From NCBI RefSeq assembly GCF_024172165.1, contig NZ_JAMZEB010000002.1, forward strand, positions 10,805,001 through 10,869,000: a DNA stretch of 64,000 nt, in the 5' to 3' direction. Positions 45,362-54,283 of this stretch are shown in pieces. Every line of letters begins with the position of its first letter. Within the stretch, counting starts at the first letter, position 1. The notes under the pieces were generated by a model. It had not been told where the DNA came from and made no database searches. It was given only the letters and a program-made list of their open reading frames with translations. A program made the translations under genes and the position numbers. This DNA comes from Nonomuraea thailandensis (GTDB lineage Bacteria; Actinomycetota; Actinomycetes; Streptosporangiales; Streptosporangiaceae).

Positions 45362-46876
45362 TCAGCCGAGGAGGCTCCGCAGGGCCTTGCGGTCGAGCTT
45401 GAGCACGCTCGTCAGCGGCACGGACTCGACGAACCGCACCTCGCGCGGGTACTTCACCCGCCCCACCCGCTCGCGGGCCCACTCGATGAGCTCCTCGGCC
45501 GTCACCGTAGCATCCGGCCCGAGCTGCACGAACGCGACGACCTCCTCACCGAGCCGGGGGTCGGGCCGGCCCACGACGCCCGACGCCACGACGTCGGGGT
45601 GCCGATCGAGCGCGTCCTCGACGTCGCGGGGGAACACGTTGAAGCCGCCGCGGATGATCAGATCCTTCTTCCTGTCCACGATGTACACGTAGCCGTCGTC
45701 GTCCACGCACCCGATGTCGCCGGTACGCAGCTCCTTGCCGACCAGCGCGGTGCCCTCGGGGTCGGGCTCGTGCTCGCCCCAGTAGCCGAGCATCAGCGAG
45801 TCGCCGGAGACGCAGATCTCGCCGACGTCCCCGGTCTCCATCGCCTCGCCGTCGCCGTCGCGGATGGTGATGGTGTAGCCGGCCAGCGGGAGACCGACGC
45901 TGCCGGCCCGCCGCCTGCCCGGCGGGTTGAACGTGGTGACCGCGCTGGTCTCGGTCAGGCCGTAGCCCTCCAGGACCTGCACGCCCGGCACCCTGCGCTC
46001 GAACTCCTCCAGCGTGTGCCTGCCGAGCGGCGCCGCGCCGCAGGTGAGGTAGGCCAGGTCGGGCAGCGGATGCTGCTCCAGCGGCTCGGCGAGCAGGAGG
46101 TGGATCATGGAGGGGACCACGGTGGCGTAGTGCACGTGCTGCCCGGCGGCCAGCTCCAGGAAAGCCCGCGGCTCGAACCAGCGCATCAGCACCGCCTGCT
46201 GCGGCTCGGTGGCGTGCAGCGAGGCGATCGTGATGATCAGCCCGTACGCGTGCGAAAGCGGCACGGGCACCAGCGCGCGGTTCTTGCCCTTCTGGTGCGA
46301 CAGCTCGAAGGCGTCCTTGGCCACGTGCCACAGGCCGTGGTGGCTGAGCATGACACCCTTGGCCCTGCCGGTCGTGCCGCCGGTGTAGAGGAGCGCGGCC
46401 AGGTCGTCGGGGTCACGGGAGACGGGGCCGCGTTCGGCCGCCCGCTCCAGCTCCGCCGTGTCCACATGGACGGGGATGCCGACGTCGGCGGCGCGCACGT
46501 TCTCCGCCAGCTCGGGCGAGGTGACGATCGCGCTCGCGCCGCTGTCGAGCAGGAGGTGGCGCAGCTCCTCCGGCCCCACCAGGAACACCACCGGCGTCAC
46601 CACCGCGCCCGCCGCCCACAGGGCCTGGTAGACGATCGGCACCTCGGGGGAGTTGGCCATCATGACGGCCACCCGGTCGCCCGGCCGGATGCCCGCCTCG
46701 GCGAAGCCGCCGCACATCCGGCGCGCCCGCTCGGCGAGCGCGTGACTGCGGTGCCAGACGCCTTCGTAGTACACCGAGTCGTGGTCGTCGAAGCGGCTCC
46801 ACGACTCCTCCGCCAGCCTGCCCAGCGTTTGCTCGGTCACATGCACAACCTGATGCTTGTGAGCAGGCCCAGTCAA
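45362..46876 (-). CDS. AMP-dependent acyl-CoA synthetase/ligase
   Basis: The 504-residue ANL-superfamily enzyme activates a carboxylic acid with ATP and links it to CoA. The A3 motif is LLYTGGTTGRAKGVMLSH, A5 is EGYGLTETSAVTTF, and A7/A8 is ELRTGDIGCVDDDGY with IVDRKKDLIIRGGFNV. The catalytic lysine region PLTSVLKLDRKALR ends the protein. It resembles the long-chain/medium-chain FadD group, but the acid is unknown. A GTG at codon 13 (VTEQTLGRLAEESW) is an alternative start. It is a single gene, divergent from the unknown gene at 47146. Confidence 0.93.
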   Translation of the reverse strand: MTGPAHKHQVVHVTEQTLGRLAEESWSRFDDHDSVYYEGVWHRSHALAERARRMCGGFAEAGIRPGDRVAVMMANSPEVPIVYQALWAAGAVVTPVVFLVGPEELRHLLLDSGASAIVTSPELAENVRAADVGIPVHVDTAELERAAERGPVSRDPDDLAALLYTGGTTGRAKGVMLSHHGLWHVAKDAFELSHQKGKNRALVPVPLSHAYGLIITIASLHATEPQQAVLMRWFEPRAFLELAAGQHVHYATVVPSMIHLLLAEPLEQHPLPDLAYLTCGAAPLGRHTLEEFERRVPGVQVLEGYGLTETSAVTTFNPPGRRRAGSVGLPLAGYTITIRDGDGEAMETGDVGEICVSGDSLMLGYWGEHEPDPEGTALVGKELRTGDIGCVDDDGYVYIVDRKKDLIIRGGFNVFPRDVEDALDRHPDVVASGVVGRPDPRLGEEVVAFVQLGPDATVTAEELIEWARERVGRVKYPREVRFVESVPLTSVLKLDRKALRSLLG

Positions 46877-47145
46877 GCCTCCGCCTCTTGACTAGTCCTT
46901 GTGGACGGTGTTCTTGTAGCCCGTAAATAGGTATAAATTTCCCTCTATCACCATTCGTGTTTTCATGTTGCTCTAGATCGTGTAAAGGTGGGGTGCCGAG
47001 GGTCGCAGGGCGGCCCTGGCCACCTGTCTCCGCAGTTCAGGAGCCGGGTGGTGACAGTCGGTAACGCTCATGGATAAACGAAGAAACTCGTTGTCTCGCC
47101 ATAATTCCTGTAGAAAAGTTTCCAGTTAGCTACCGAGGTGGCTTC
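46877..47145. other. AT-rich divergent promoter region
   Basis: The 269 bases are far richer in A/T than the rest of the window (for example ATAGGTATAAATTTCCCTCT near 46927, GTAGAAAAGTTTCC near 47112). No open frame has coding character. Both flanking genes must be transcribed from here. The composition suggests strong or acquired regulatory DNA. Confidence 0.6.
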
Positions 47146-48498
47146 GTGACCGAAACGCCTGAACCAGGCGAGATCGACCTCGACAACATGACGCTCGCAG
47201 GGAGCCTCATGGCCGTCACCGAGCACCTCCGCGCCGTGGCCGGTCCGGCCACCAGAGACCTGACCAGACGGGAGGCCGACGCGCTGCTGCGCTCGTACCT
47301 GGAGCCGGGCTCCTTCCCCGAGGCGGTGCGCCGCCTGGCGAGCCGCCACCTGCTGGTCCTCGTCGGCGAGCACGAGACGGGGCGGCGGCTGGGGGCGCTC
47401 GCGCTGCTGTCGCGCATGTCGCTGGCCGAGAGCACGATCACCGTGCTGTCTCCGGCCGCCGGCGCGCACGACCTGCTGACCGGCACCGAGTACGAGCCGG
47501 GCCGGGCGTACCTGCTGCACGACTGGATCGTTGCCAGCACCGACCGGACCGAGCTGGTCAACCTGGCGCGCAAGCTGGCGGAGCTGGGCTCGTACCTGGT
47601 GATCACCCGCAGCGGGGCGCCGTCGCAGGCGGTCGAGGTGGAGCACGCGTGGGCCGCGCCCGAGCCCGGCGAGCTGTTCGACCTGTGCCTGAGCACGTAC
47701 GACCTGCGTGCCGGGCTGTCCCCCGAGAAGCTGACCCGGGCCAGGGAGGCGGCGCTGACGCTGCCGACGCCCGCCGAGGTCGTCCGCCTCGCCGCGCGCC
47801 TGGCGCCCGGCGGCGAGCCTGCCGGCGCGGACGTCGCGGCCTGGCTCGACACCAAGCCGCCCATGCGCGAGGTGCTGGCCGCGGCGGCGCTGGCGTTCAC
47901 GCACCGGCTGGCCGAGCCCGACTTCGACGAGCAGCTCTCCCGGCTCGAACGGCTCTGCCACGAGATCGGCCGCCGCCCGCTCACCGGCCCGCTGATCGGC
48001 GTCGAGGACGGGCTCGTCGCCTTCCTGGCGCCGCACCAGCGGGCGCGGGTGCTGGGTGAGCTGGCCGGCCGGTACGGGTTCTCGCTGTGGCAGCCGCTGC
48101 GCGAGTGGGTCAGGTCGCTGCCGGGGCAGGGGCCGGCCGTCCAGGTACGGGCGGCGGAAGGCGTGGCGCTGCTGGCCCGGCACTCGATGAAGGAGGTCCG
48201 GCAGGAGTTCCTGGAGGTCTGGGCCCGGGGAAGCGCGGCCGAGCGGGTGGCGGCGGCCAACGTGCTGTCGTACATGTGCGCCGACGACACTCTCGCCCCC
48301 GAGGCGCTCGGGATCGCGCTGGGCTGGGCCGCCGACCCGCAGGACGTCAGGGCGACGGCGGCGGCCGTGGCGCTGGGCGCCGGGCTGTCCGTGCGTTACC
48401 CCGGCGACTGCGCCCGGCTGCTGCGCCACCTGGAGTCGCTGGACGGCCCCGCGGCGACGGTGGCGGCCCAGTCACTCAAGTCCCTGCCACGCCGGTGA
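47146..48498 (+). CDS. Hypothetical protein with a degenerate P-loop
   Basis: I do not recognise this 450-residue protein with confidence. Residues 67-90 read RHLLVLVGEHETGRRLGALALLSR, which sits like a Walker A strand-loop-helix, but GEHETGRR lacks the Lys of GxxxxGK(S/T); YLLHDWIV near 125 could be a Walker B remnant. The C-terminal 200 residues are helical with HEAT-like periodicity (RAAEGVALLARHSMKEVRQEF, RVAAANVLSYM). This pattern recalls STAND-type NTPase proteins without an obvious effector domain. It starts at GTG after GAGGTGG. It has no signal peptide or membrane segment. Its stop codon lies in a 36-bp repeat. Confidence 0.75.
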   Translation: MTETPEPGEIDLDNMTLAGSLMAVTEHLRAVAGPATRDLTRREADALLRSYLEPGSFPEAVRRLASRHLLVLVGEHETGRRLGALALLSRMSLAESTITVLSPAAGAHDLLTGTEYEPGRAYLLHDWIVASTDRTELVNLARKLAELGSYLVITRSGAPSQAVEVEHAWAAPEPGELFDLCLSTYDLRAGLSPEKLTRAREAALTLPTPAEVVRLAARLAPGGEPAGADVAAWLDTKPPMREVLAAAALAFTHRLAEPDFDEQLSRLERLCHEIGRRPLTGPLIGVEDGLVAFLAPHQRARVLGELAGRYGFSLWQPLREWVRSLPGQGPAVQVRAAEGVALLARHSMKEVRQEFLEVWARGSAAERVAAANVLSYMCADDTLAPEALGIALGWAADPQDVRATAAAVALGAGLSVRYPGDCARLLRHLESLDGPAATVAAQSLKSLPRR

Positions 48499-48619
48499 CA
48501 CGGACCGGCGCCCAGAGCGCTGCGACGCCGGTGACGTGGGCCGGCGCTCAAGGCGCTGCGACGCCCGTGACGCGGGTGGTCCGGCCGCTTCTCAGAGGCC
48601 TGCGACGCCGGTGATGCGG
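48484..48619. repeat. 36-bp tandem repeat holding both convergent stop codons
   Basis: Units of 36 bases start at 48484 and 48520 with CTGCSACGCCGGTGACRYGG; a third unit (48556) has a longer, diverged end, and a fourth begins near 48600. The stop of the rightward gene (48496-48498) lies in the first unit, and that of the leftward gene (48592-48594) in the third. Confidence 0.82.
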
Positions 48620-50973
48620 TGCAGGGCGAAGCGGTGCACCGCCGCCCGCGTCTCGTCGTAGGCGGTCAGGTAGCCGCCCTCCATCCGCGCCGGCTCCAGG
48701 ATGCGCGAGGTCGCGTTGCCCTGCGAGTCGAGGTAGCCGATCCACACCCGCACGCCCTGCTTGATCGCCTCCTGCAACGCCGAGATGGTGGCCGTGGCGG
48801 GGCCGCGCGGCACCTGGCCACCCGGGGCGTCCACCGGCTCCCGCCTGGCCAGGTGAGCCGCGTCGCCGGCCCGCAGCGCGCGGACGGCCGCCGCCGCGAC
48901 CTCGGGGTCGAGGCCGTTGGGCGAGGTCACGGCGCGGGCGAGGGCGACCCCCTCGGTACGCCGGCTCTCGAGCTGCGAGATGATCACATCGCCGTCGAGC
49001 GACTCCGCGACCGGCGCGTACCCCATGGCCCGCAACGAGTCGACCAGCGCCGCCCTGGACGAGCGGGAGGCGATGACGGTCGGCGCGAGCCGGCGCAGCC
49101 GCAGCGCCGCCGAGCGGCGGTCGGCGGTGATCTGGTCGAGCAGCGCGGGGTCGTCGCAGCGGATGTAGGCGCTCGCGGTGCCCACCCGGATCCGCCCGTG
49201 CCGCCTGGCCACGTCGGTCACCAGGTACGACAGCGCCTGCGGCACCGGCGTGGCCGAGTGCCGGGCCAGCATCGCCACCAGCTCCTCGCCGCCGTGGCCC
49301 GCGTCGAGCGCCCGCCTGATCGAGCTCTCGCTGAACCGGTAGACCGTGGCCCCGCCCTTCGACTCGACGTCGGCGGTGAGCGTCATCCAGCGGTTGAGCT
49401 CGCTCGTGAGCGGCCCGGGCGCGACGGCGGTGAGGTCGGCCTGCAGCAGCACGTGATCGACGGGGTCGGGCAGCAGCGGCGCCAGCAGCCCGGCCGCGTC
49501 GCCGCCCTCGACCAGCGCGCGCCCGTGCCCGGACAGCGCGCCCAGCCCGGTCACGCCGACCTGCTCGGCCTCCCGCAGCGTGAAGTCGACGAGCTGCTCG
49601 CGCAGCGGGCCGCGGCGGCGGGGCTGCTCCCACGCCAGCCGTTCCAGCACGGAGTCGCGGTCGGGCGCCAGGCCCGGCGCCGAGGCGAGCACGCCCAGCG
49701 TGGCCGCCCTGACGCCCGGCGCGGAGGAGCGGCGCAGGTCGGTGTGCAGGGCGTTGAGCGGCCTGTCGCGGTCGTCGCGCTCGCCGGCCAGGCCGGGCAC
49801 CCGGTCCATGTGCAGCCATGTGGCCGCCAGCGCGGCCCACCGGTCGGCGGTGGACCTGACCCGCCACAGGTCGTAGCCGGAGGTCGGCAGCCACTCGCCG
49901 TCCACGCCGCCGCCTGCCGCGATCAGCCCGGCCGCGTGCGCCACCTCGACCACCAGCGCCGTCACCCACTCCGGCAGGTCCAGCTCGCCCGCCGCGCGCT
50001 TCAGGTCGCGCACGCCGAGCCCGCCGGTGCGCAGCACGCCCGGCGGCTCGACGCTCCACCGCTCGCACAGCTCCTCGACGGCCCTGACGAACGAGAACGC
50101 CTGCCCCGCCGCCGTACGGTCGGCCAGGGACGGGTCGCGCGTGGCGCCGTGCAGCGCCGGCGGCACGGCCAGCAGGTCGCGGTGCACCCGGCCGCCGCGC
50201 AGGAACAGCCCGACCTCGCGGGGCAGTGTCACGCTCTCCTCGCCCGTGGCGGCCAGCAGGCCGCGGGCGAGCAGTTCCTCGATGGGGGAGCGGGCCGACC
50301 CGATCCGCACCTCACGCCTGGCGTTGGGCACGCGGCCGGTCGGCGGGCCCCAGACGAGCTGGTCGAGCGCGCCCCTCGCCTCGGGCGAGACGGACGCGAC
50401 GAGCGCGGCCGGCTCGGTCAGCGCCGCCGCCAGGCGCTCCTTGCCGGAGCCCGCCGTGCCGGGGGCGACGTCGTCGGCCATCTCGTCGAGCTGCTCCGGC
50501 GCGTGGTGCCGGAACGCGTCGGCCGCCCTCGGGCCGAGGCCGGCCGGGTCGTCGAGCACCTTGCGTACGCCGGGGCCCAGCTCCAGCGCGTCGTCGGGCC
50601 CGTAGACCAGCGCGAGGTCGCGCAGCCTGTCGAGCGCCGTGGACAGCGCGGGCTCCGGATCGGCCGGCTCGCCGCCCTCGGCCGCCCGCGGGTGCGTGGG
50701 GTCGCCGGACCCCAGCGCCCTGCCCATGAGGTCGTGCAGCGCGTCCTTCGCGATCGGCTCGTCGCGCACCGCCAGCGTCTCCACGACGGCCAGCGTGAAC
50801 CGGTCGAGCCGGTCCAGCACCCTGCCGATCGCCGAAGGACTGGCGGCCCGCGAGGCGAGACCCTCCAGATGCGCGGGCACCGGAGTGATCAGCTCGGGAC
50901 GCGCGGAGACGAGCGCCCGTAGCTGTTCGTCGGTGCGCCCCCTGATCCACTCCGTGAACTCCATCGTTGCCAT
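48592..50973 (-). CDS. Helicase-associated (XPB/Ssl2 N-terminal-like) protein with C-terminal WYL-like domain
   Basis: The 793-residue protein corresponds to the actinobacterial helicase-associated family that usually neighbours XPB (in M. tuberculosis the gene next to ercc3). It begins FTEWIRGRTDEQLRALVSARPELI, followed by winged-helix-like segments (FTLAVVETLAVRDEPIAKDALHDLMG). A middle VLLQADLTAVAPGPLTSELN resembles the XPB/Ssl2 N-terminal domain. The C-terminus (ISALQEAIKQGVRVWIGYLD, then ILEPARMEGGYLTAYDE) looks like a WYL ligand-sensing domain. It has no helicase motifs itself. The ATG at 50973 is preceded by AGGGGGGA. A role in DNA repair or transcription with XPB is inferred. Confidence 0.85.
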   Translation of the reverse strand: MATMEFTEWIRGRTDEQLRALVSARPELITPVPAHLEGLASRAASPSAIGRVLDRLDRFTLAVVETLAVRDEPIAKDALHDLMGRALGSGDPTHPRAAEGGEPADPEPALSTALDRLRDLALVYGPDDALELGPGVRKVLDDPAGLGPRAADAFRHHAPEQLDEMADDVAPGTAGSGKERLAAALTEPAALVASVSPEARGALDQLVWGPPTGRVPNARREVRIGSARSPIEELLARGLLAATGEESVTLPREVGLFLRGGRVHRDLLAVPPALHGATRDPSLADRTAAGQAFSFVRAVEELCERWSVEPPGVLRTGGLGVRDLKRAAGELDLPEWVTALVVEVAHAAGLIAAGGGVDGEWLPTSGYDLWRVRSTADRWAALAATWLHMDRVPGLAGERDDRDRPLNALHTDLRRSSAPGVRAATLGVLASAPGLAPDRDSVLERLAWEQPRRRGPLREQLVDFTLREAEQVGVTGLGALSGHGRALVEGGDAAGLLAPLLPDPVDHVLLQADLTAVAPGPLTSELNRWMTLTADVESKGGATVYRFSESSIRRALDAGHGGEELVAMLARHSATPVPQALSYLVTDVARRHGRIRVGTASAYIRCDDPALLDQITADRRSAALRLRRLAPTVIASRSSRAALVDSLRAMGYAPVAESLDGDVIISQLESRRTEGVALARAVTSPNGLDPEVAAAAVRALRAGDAAHLARREPVDAPGGQVPRGPATATISALQEAIKQGVRVWIGYLDSQGNATSRILEPARMEGGYLTAYDETRAAVHRFALHRITGVAGL

Positions 50974-51009
50974 GGTATGTCCCCCCTGATTGGGGCAGCA
51001 TTGCTAGTC

Positions 51010-51942
51010 GTGATAGAGCGCGCGGACCAGCTGGTGCTGAACTACGTCTCGAAGGCGGCCGACGCCGCCCACGGCGTGCTCAGGGCCGACCAGCGGCTCG
51101 ACTTCGCCAAGCGGCTGCGGGCCAGGATCGAGGCCGAGCGGCGCGGCAGTCAGAGCGCGCGCGAGGTGGCGAAGGTGCTCGCGCGGTTCGGTGATCCGGC
51201 CGCCCTGGTCGAGCGCGAGGCCAGGAGGCTGGCCGAGCAGGGCGTCCCCACCAAGCGCGACCTGGCCCCCACGGGCGCGCCGGGCGCGGCGGCCACCCCG
51301 GGCGCGCCGGCCGGTCCGGGCGCGCCGGCCGGTCCGGGCGCGCCGGCCGTTTCCCGCGCGAGTGCTGTGGAGGGGCAGGGCCCGGCGGGTACGCGGGAGT
51401 TCCCCGCCATCGTGGACGACCGTGCCGCGCAGCCGCCCGGCGTCCGCGCCTACCGGAGGCTCGCGCAGGAGCGCCTCGACCGGCAGCGGCAGGGCCTCGG
51501 GATGCCGTTCGCGGGGCTGCGCAGGGCGGCGATGTCCAGCGCCAACCCGATGGCCACCGGCGGCAGGGACGCCAGGACCATCGTCAAGGAGCACCCCCGC
51601 GACGTGTCGGCCGTCGTGATCCTGGTGGTGGCGGCGCTGCTGGTGCCGATCGACCTGCCGCCGCTGGCGATCTTCGAGGTGCCCCTGGTGGTGTGGGCGG
51701 TGGGCGCGGCGATGGTGCTGCTCAGCGACAGCTGGAACGTGCGCGACAAGTTCGTCGGGGTCGGCGCGCCGCTGCTCGGTTACTCGGTGGGCGGGGTGCT
51801 CATCGGCGGCCTGCGGGTGGGCATCGAGGCCGGGATGCAGGCGTTCGTCCAGCAGTTCTTCGACGTCAGCGGCACGATGTTCATGATCGGTACGGGGGCG
51901 GGCGTGCTCTGGCTGGCCTACCGGCTGCTCGACGTCAACTGA
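51010..51942 (+). CDS. Membrane protein with HAAS-like N-terminal domain
   Basis: The 310-residue protein has a soluble helical N-terminus. DFAKRLRARIEAERRG, SAREVAKVLARFGDPAALVE resembles the HAAS/DUF1700 signalling domain. An Ala/Pro/Gly linker with GAPAGP repeats follows. The C-terminal part has about four membrane segments (VVILVVAALLVPIDLPPLAI; VPLVVWAVGAAMVLL; GAPLLGYSVGGVLIGGL; MFMIGTGAGVLWLAYRLL). The in-frame ATG at 50977 is 3 bases from the divergent gene's ATG and has no ribosome site and poor codon use up to 51009, so I use the GTG at 51010. Its end overlaps the convergent TetR gene by 8 bases. Confidence 0.78.
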   Translation: MIERADQLVLNYVSKAADAAHGVLRADQRLDFAKRLRARIEAERRGSQSAREVAKVLARFGDPAALVEREARRLAEQGVPTKRDLAPTGAPGAAATPGAPAGPGAPAGPGAPAVSRASAVEGQGPAGTREFPAIVDDRAAQPPGVRAYRRLAQERLDRQRQGLGMPFAGLRRAAMSSANPMATGGRDARTIVKEHPRDVSAVVILVVAALLVPIDLPPLAIFEVPLVVWAVGAAMVLLSDSWNVRDKFVGVGAPLLGYSVGGVLIGGLRVGIEAGMQAFVQQFFDVSGTMFMIGTGAGVLWLAYRLLDVN

Positions 51943-52552
51943 CCGGCGCCGGGCTGGGCAGCAGGCCGACCGCCAGGCGTACCCAGGCGGCCACGAACTG
52001 GTCCTTCTCCGCGTGCCCCGGCAGCTCGCCCACGGTCTCCTGGAACAGCCGGTAGTGCACCACGGAGCCGCCGAGCACGGTCGCGATGCCCGGCCAGTCG
52101 AGCTTGACGTCGCGGTACTCGGGCTGCGCCTGGAACCAGGTCACGATGGCGTCGAACATGGGCTGCATCAGCCCTTCGCGCACCACCGCGACCAGCTCGG
52201 GGAACTGGCTGAGGTCGCGGAAGAAGACCCGGGTCAGCTCCGACTCCTCGCGCACCTTGGCCAGGCCGGCGCGGCACACGTGGGCCAGCCGCTCCTCCAG
52301 GTCCACCGAGGCTTCCATGCTGCTCAGCTCGGCCAGGCTGCCGGCCACCTGGAACCGCGTACGGCTGGCGTGCTCGTTGATGGCGGCGGCCAGCACCTCG
52401 TACTTGGACTTGAAGTGCCGGTAGAGCCCGCCGGCACCGGGAGACAGCCCTGAGGCGGCCTCGATCTCGGCCACGGAAGTGGCGGAGTAACCCCGCTCGG
52501 CGAACAGCCGCAGGGACTCATCGATGATCCGCTCACGGGTCGATCTGCTCAT
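51935..52552 (-). CDS. TetR family transcriptional regulator
   Basis: The 205-residue repressor-type protein has the TetR helix-turn-helix at residues 1-55. It starts MSRSTRERIIDESLRLFAER, then GYSATSVAEIEAASGLSPGA, then GGLYRHFKSKYEVLAAAINE. The C-terminal ligand domain resembles fatty-acid/acyl-CoA-responsive TetR proteins (FRDLSQFPELVAVVREGLMQ), but this is weak. No transporter or enzyme is in an obvious divergent pair; a membrane protein gene lies 85 bases upstream on the same strand. Confidence 0.93.
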   Translation of the reverse strand: MSRSTRERIIDESLRLFAERGYSATSVAEIEAASGLSPGAGGLYRHFKSKYEVLAAAINEHASRTRFQVAGSLAELSSMEASVDLEERLAHVCRAGLAKVREESELTRVFFRDLSQFPELVAVVREGLMQPMFDAIVTWFQAQPEYRDVKLDWPGIATVLGGSVVHYRLFQETVGELPGHAEKDQFVAAWVRLAVGLLPSPAPVS

Positions 52553-52637
52553 ATCTACGCTGATACCTCCGTAAGGAGAGTAATCGCTTCCGCGGGCCGC
52601 GGTTCAGGCGGCACGCTGCGAAGATCGGACTTTGCAC

Positions 52638-53024
52638 TCAGGAGCCCGCACGCCGGATCAGGCCCGCCAGCGCGGAGCCCGCGACCAGCCAGACGATCGC
52701 GGCGAGCCCGTGGTTGACCAGCGCCGTCCAGCGCGGGTCGGCGAGCTGGAAGAGGTTGGCCAGGCCCAGTGACAGCCACGTCGCCAGCAGCTCGACGAAC
52801 TGGTACCAGACGTTGCCCGGATTGGCCCGGAAGACGGTGAAGAGGGCGTGGAGCAGCAGGGCCAGGGCGGCCACCCGGGAGGCCAGCCGGACCAGACCGG
52901 CCAGCGTCGAGGCGGCGCGCTGCCTGACCGTCACGGGGCGCCCGCCGGGGCGGGCCGGGCGGTGGGGGCGGGGCGGAGCGGAGGAGGCGACGAGCCGGTC
53001 GCCGGGCTCAGGGGGGTCGGTCAC
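52638..53024 (-). CDS. Small membrane protein
   Basis: The 128-residue protein has a Pro/Arg-rich cytoplasmic N-terminus (~35 residues) and three hydrophobic stretches (STLAGLVRLASRVAALALLL; FVELLATWLSLGLANLFQL; HGLAAIVWLVAGSALAGLI). WYQFVELLATWLSLGLANLF may be a re-entrant or membrane segment. It resembles small actinobacterial membrane proteins of unknown function. The GTG at 53024 is preceded by AGGAG with 5-base spacing; a longer reading from 53081 has no site. Confidence 0.78.
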   Translation of the reverse strand: MTDPPEPGDRLVASSAPPRPHRPARPGGRPVTVRQRAASTLAGLVRLASRVAALALLLHALFTVFRANPGNVWYQFVELLATWLSLGLANLFQLADPRWTALVNHGLAAIVWLVAGSALAGLIRRAGS

Positions 53025-53125
53025 GGCCGCTCCTCTCCGATAAGTAACTCCTTTCTTCCCATTTCTCTCGCCGCGGAACAAGGGCAGTTACGCGGGGTAG
53101 GGAGTCCTTTGGCATCCTGCAACGT

Positions 53126-53746
53126 GTGATGACTTCGGTGGGATTCGACCTTGACATGACATTGGCCGACACGCGGGCGGGCATCGCGGCCGTTTACGAC
53201 GAGCTGGCCGTGCGATTGGGCGTGCCATTTGACAGTGCGGCGATCGTGAGCCGGTTGGGGCCGCCGCTGGAGGTGGAGCTGGCCAACTGGCTGCCCTCGG
53301 CGGAGGTGCCGGCCGCCGCCGACCTCTATCGAGAGATATATCCGGAAATGGGGGTTCCGGTGCACACGGCCATGGCCGGCGCGCACGAGGCCATCGAGGC
53401 CGTGCGCGGGGCCGGTGGCGGGGTCATCGTGGTGACCGGCAAGAACGTCCGCGACGCCCGCGGCACGGTCAAGGTTCTCGGGCTCGACGTGGACGAAGTG
53501 GTCGGCTCGGTTTTCGGTGCGGACAAGGGATCGGCACTCGCGCGCTTCGGCGCGGCGGCTTATGTTGGTGACCATGTCGCGGACATCAAGGCGGCACGCG
53601 CGGGCGGCGCCGTGAGCGTGACAGTCGCGACCGGCCCTTACACGGTGGGAGAGCTGCGTGATCACGGAGCAGATGTGGCACTGGGCGACCTGACCGAATT
53701 CGCCGCCTGGTTCGCCGGTTGGCGCGAGCATGACGCGCTTCGCTAA
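53126..53746 (+). CDS. HAD family phosphatase (phosphoglycolate phosphatase-like)
   Basis: The 206-residue HAD hydrolase has motif I VGFDLDMTLADTRAG (Asp8 and Asp10), the DxDMT variant seen in this subgroup. Motif II is VIVVTGKNVRDARG, and motif III/IV is YVGDHVADIKAARAGGAVSV. It is likely a small cytoplasmic phosphatase; the substrate is unknown. GTG at 53126 is directly followed by ATG at 53129, either of which could be the start. It leads a short run of conserved actinobacterial genes (cold-shock, MFS, DUF3027, sacsin-like). Confidence 0.9.
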   Translation: MMTSVGFDLDMTLADTRAGIAAVYDELAVRLGVPFDSAAIVSRLGPPLEVELANWLPSAEVPAAADLYREIYPEMGVPVHTAMAGAHEAIEAVRGAGGGVIVVTGKNVRDARGTVKVLGLDVDEVVGSVFGADKGSALARFGAAAYVGDHVADIKAARAGGAVSVTVATGPYTVGELRDHGADVALGDLTEFAAWFAGWREHDALR

Positions 53747-53839
53747 TTGTCCCGCATTTACCCGGTCGCCCCGGCGCTTCGCGGGGCATAACCTACATCC
53801 ATCCATCCTGCTTTTCGACTGTTTGAACGAGGTCCTCCT

Positions 53840-54235
53840 GTGCCGAGTGGCAAGGTCAAGTGGTACGACGCCGACAAGGGATTCGGCTTCCTCACCCGCG
53901 ACGACGGCGGTGAGGTCTTCGTGCATTCATCCGCGCTGCCCGCAGGCGCAGGCCCGCTCAAGCCCGGCCAGAAGGTCGAGTTCGGCGTGGCCGAGGGCCG
54001 CAGGGGCCAGCAGGCGCTCTCCGTGAGGATCCTGGAGCAGCCGCCGACGCTGGCCAAGACCAAGCCCAAGGGCAAGCGGAAGAAGCCGGACGAGATGGTG
54101 GTCATCGTCGAGGACCTGATCAAGCTGCTCGACGGGGTCTCGACCTCGTACCAGCGGGGCAAGCACCCCGACGCGGCGCACGCCAAGAAGATCGCCCAGG
54201 TGCTCCGGGCGGTCGCCGACGACCTCGACGCCTGA
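53840..54235 (+). CDS. Cold-shock domain protein with C-terminal extension
   Basis: The 131-residue protein has an N-terminal cold-shock domain with RNP1 KGFGFLTRDD and RNP2 EVFVHSSAL (residues 1-66). It has an extra ~65-residue Lys-rich helical tail (KTKPKGKRKKPDEMVVIVED, then LIKLLDGVSTSYQRGKHPDA). This is about twice the usual CspA length. The tail is a recognisable feature of an actinobacterial subfamily that co-occurs with DUF3027 and sacsin-like genes. It starts at GTG. RNA binding is expected; the tail's job is unknown. Confidence 0.92.
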   Translation: MPSGKVKWYDADKGFGFLTRDDGGEVFVHSSALPAGAGPLKPGQKVEFGVAEGRRGQQALSVRILEQPPTLAKTKPKGKRKKPDEMVVIVEDLIKLLDGVSTSYQRGKHPDAAHAKKIAQVLRAVADDLDA

Positions 54236-54283
54236 CCTCTTCCCCGTCTCCCCGCGCCCCGGCCCGCCCCGTCCCCGGGCGGG

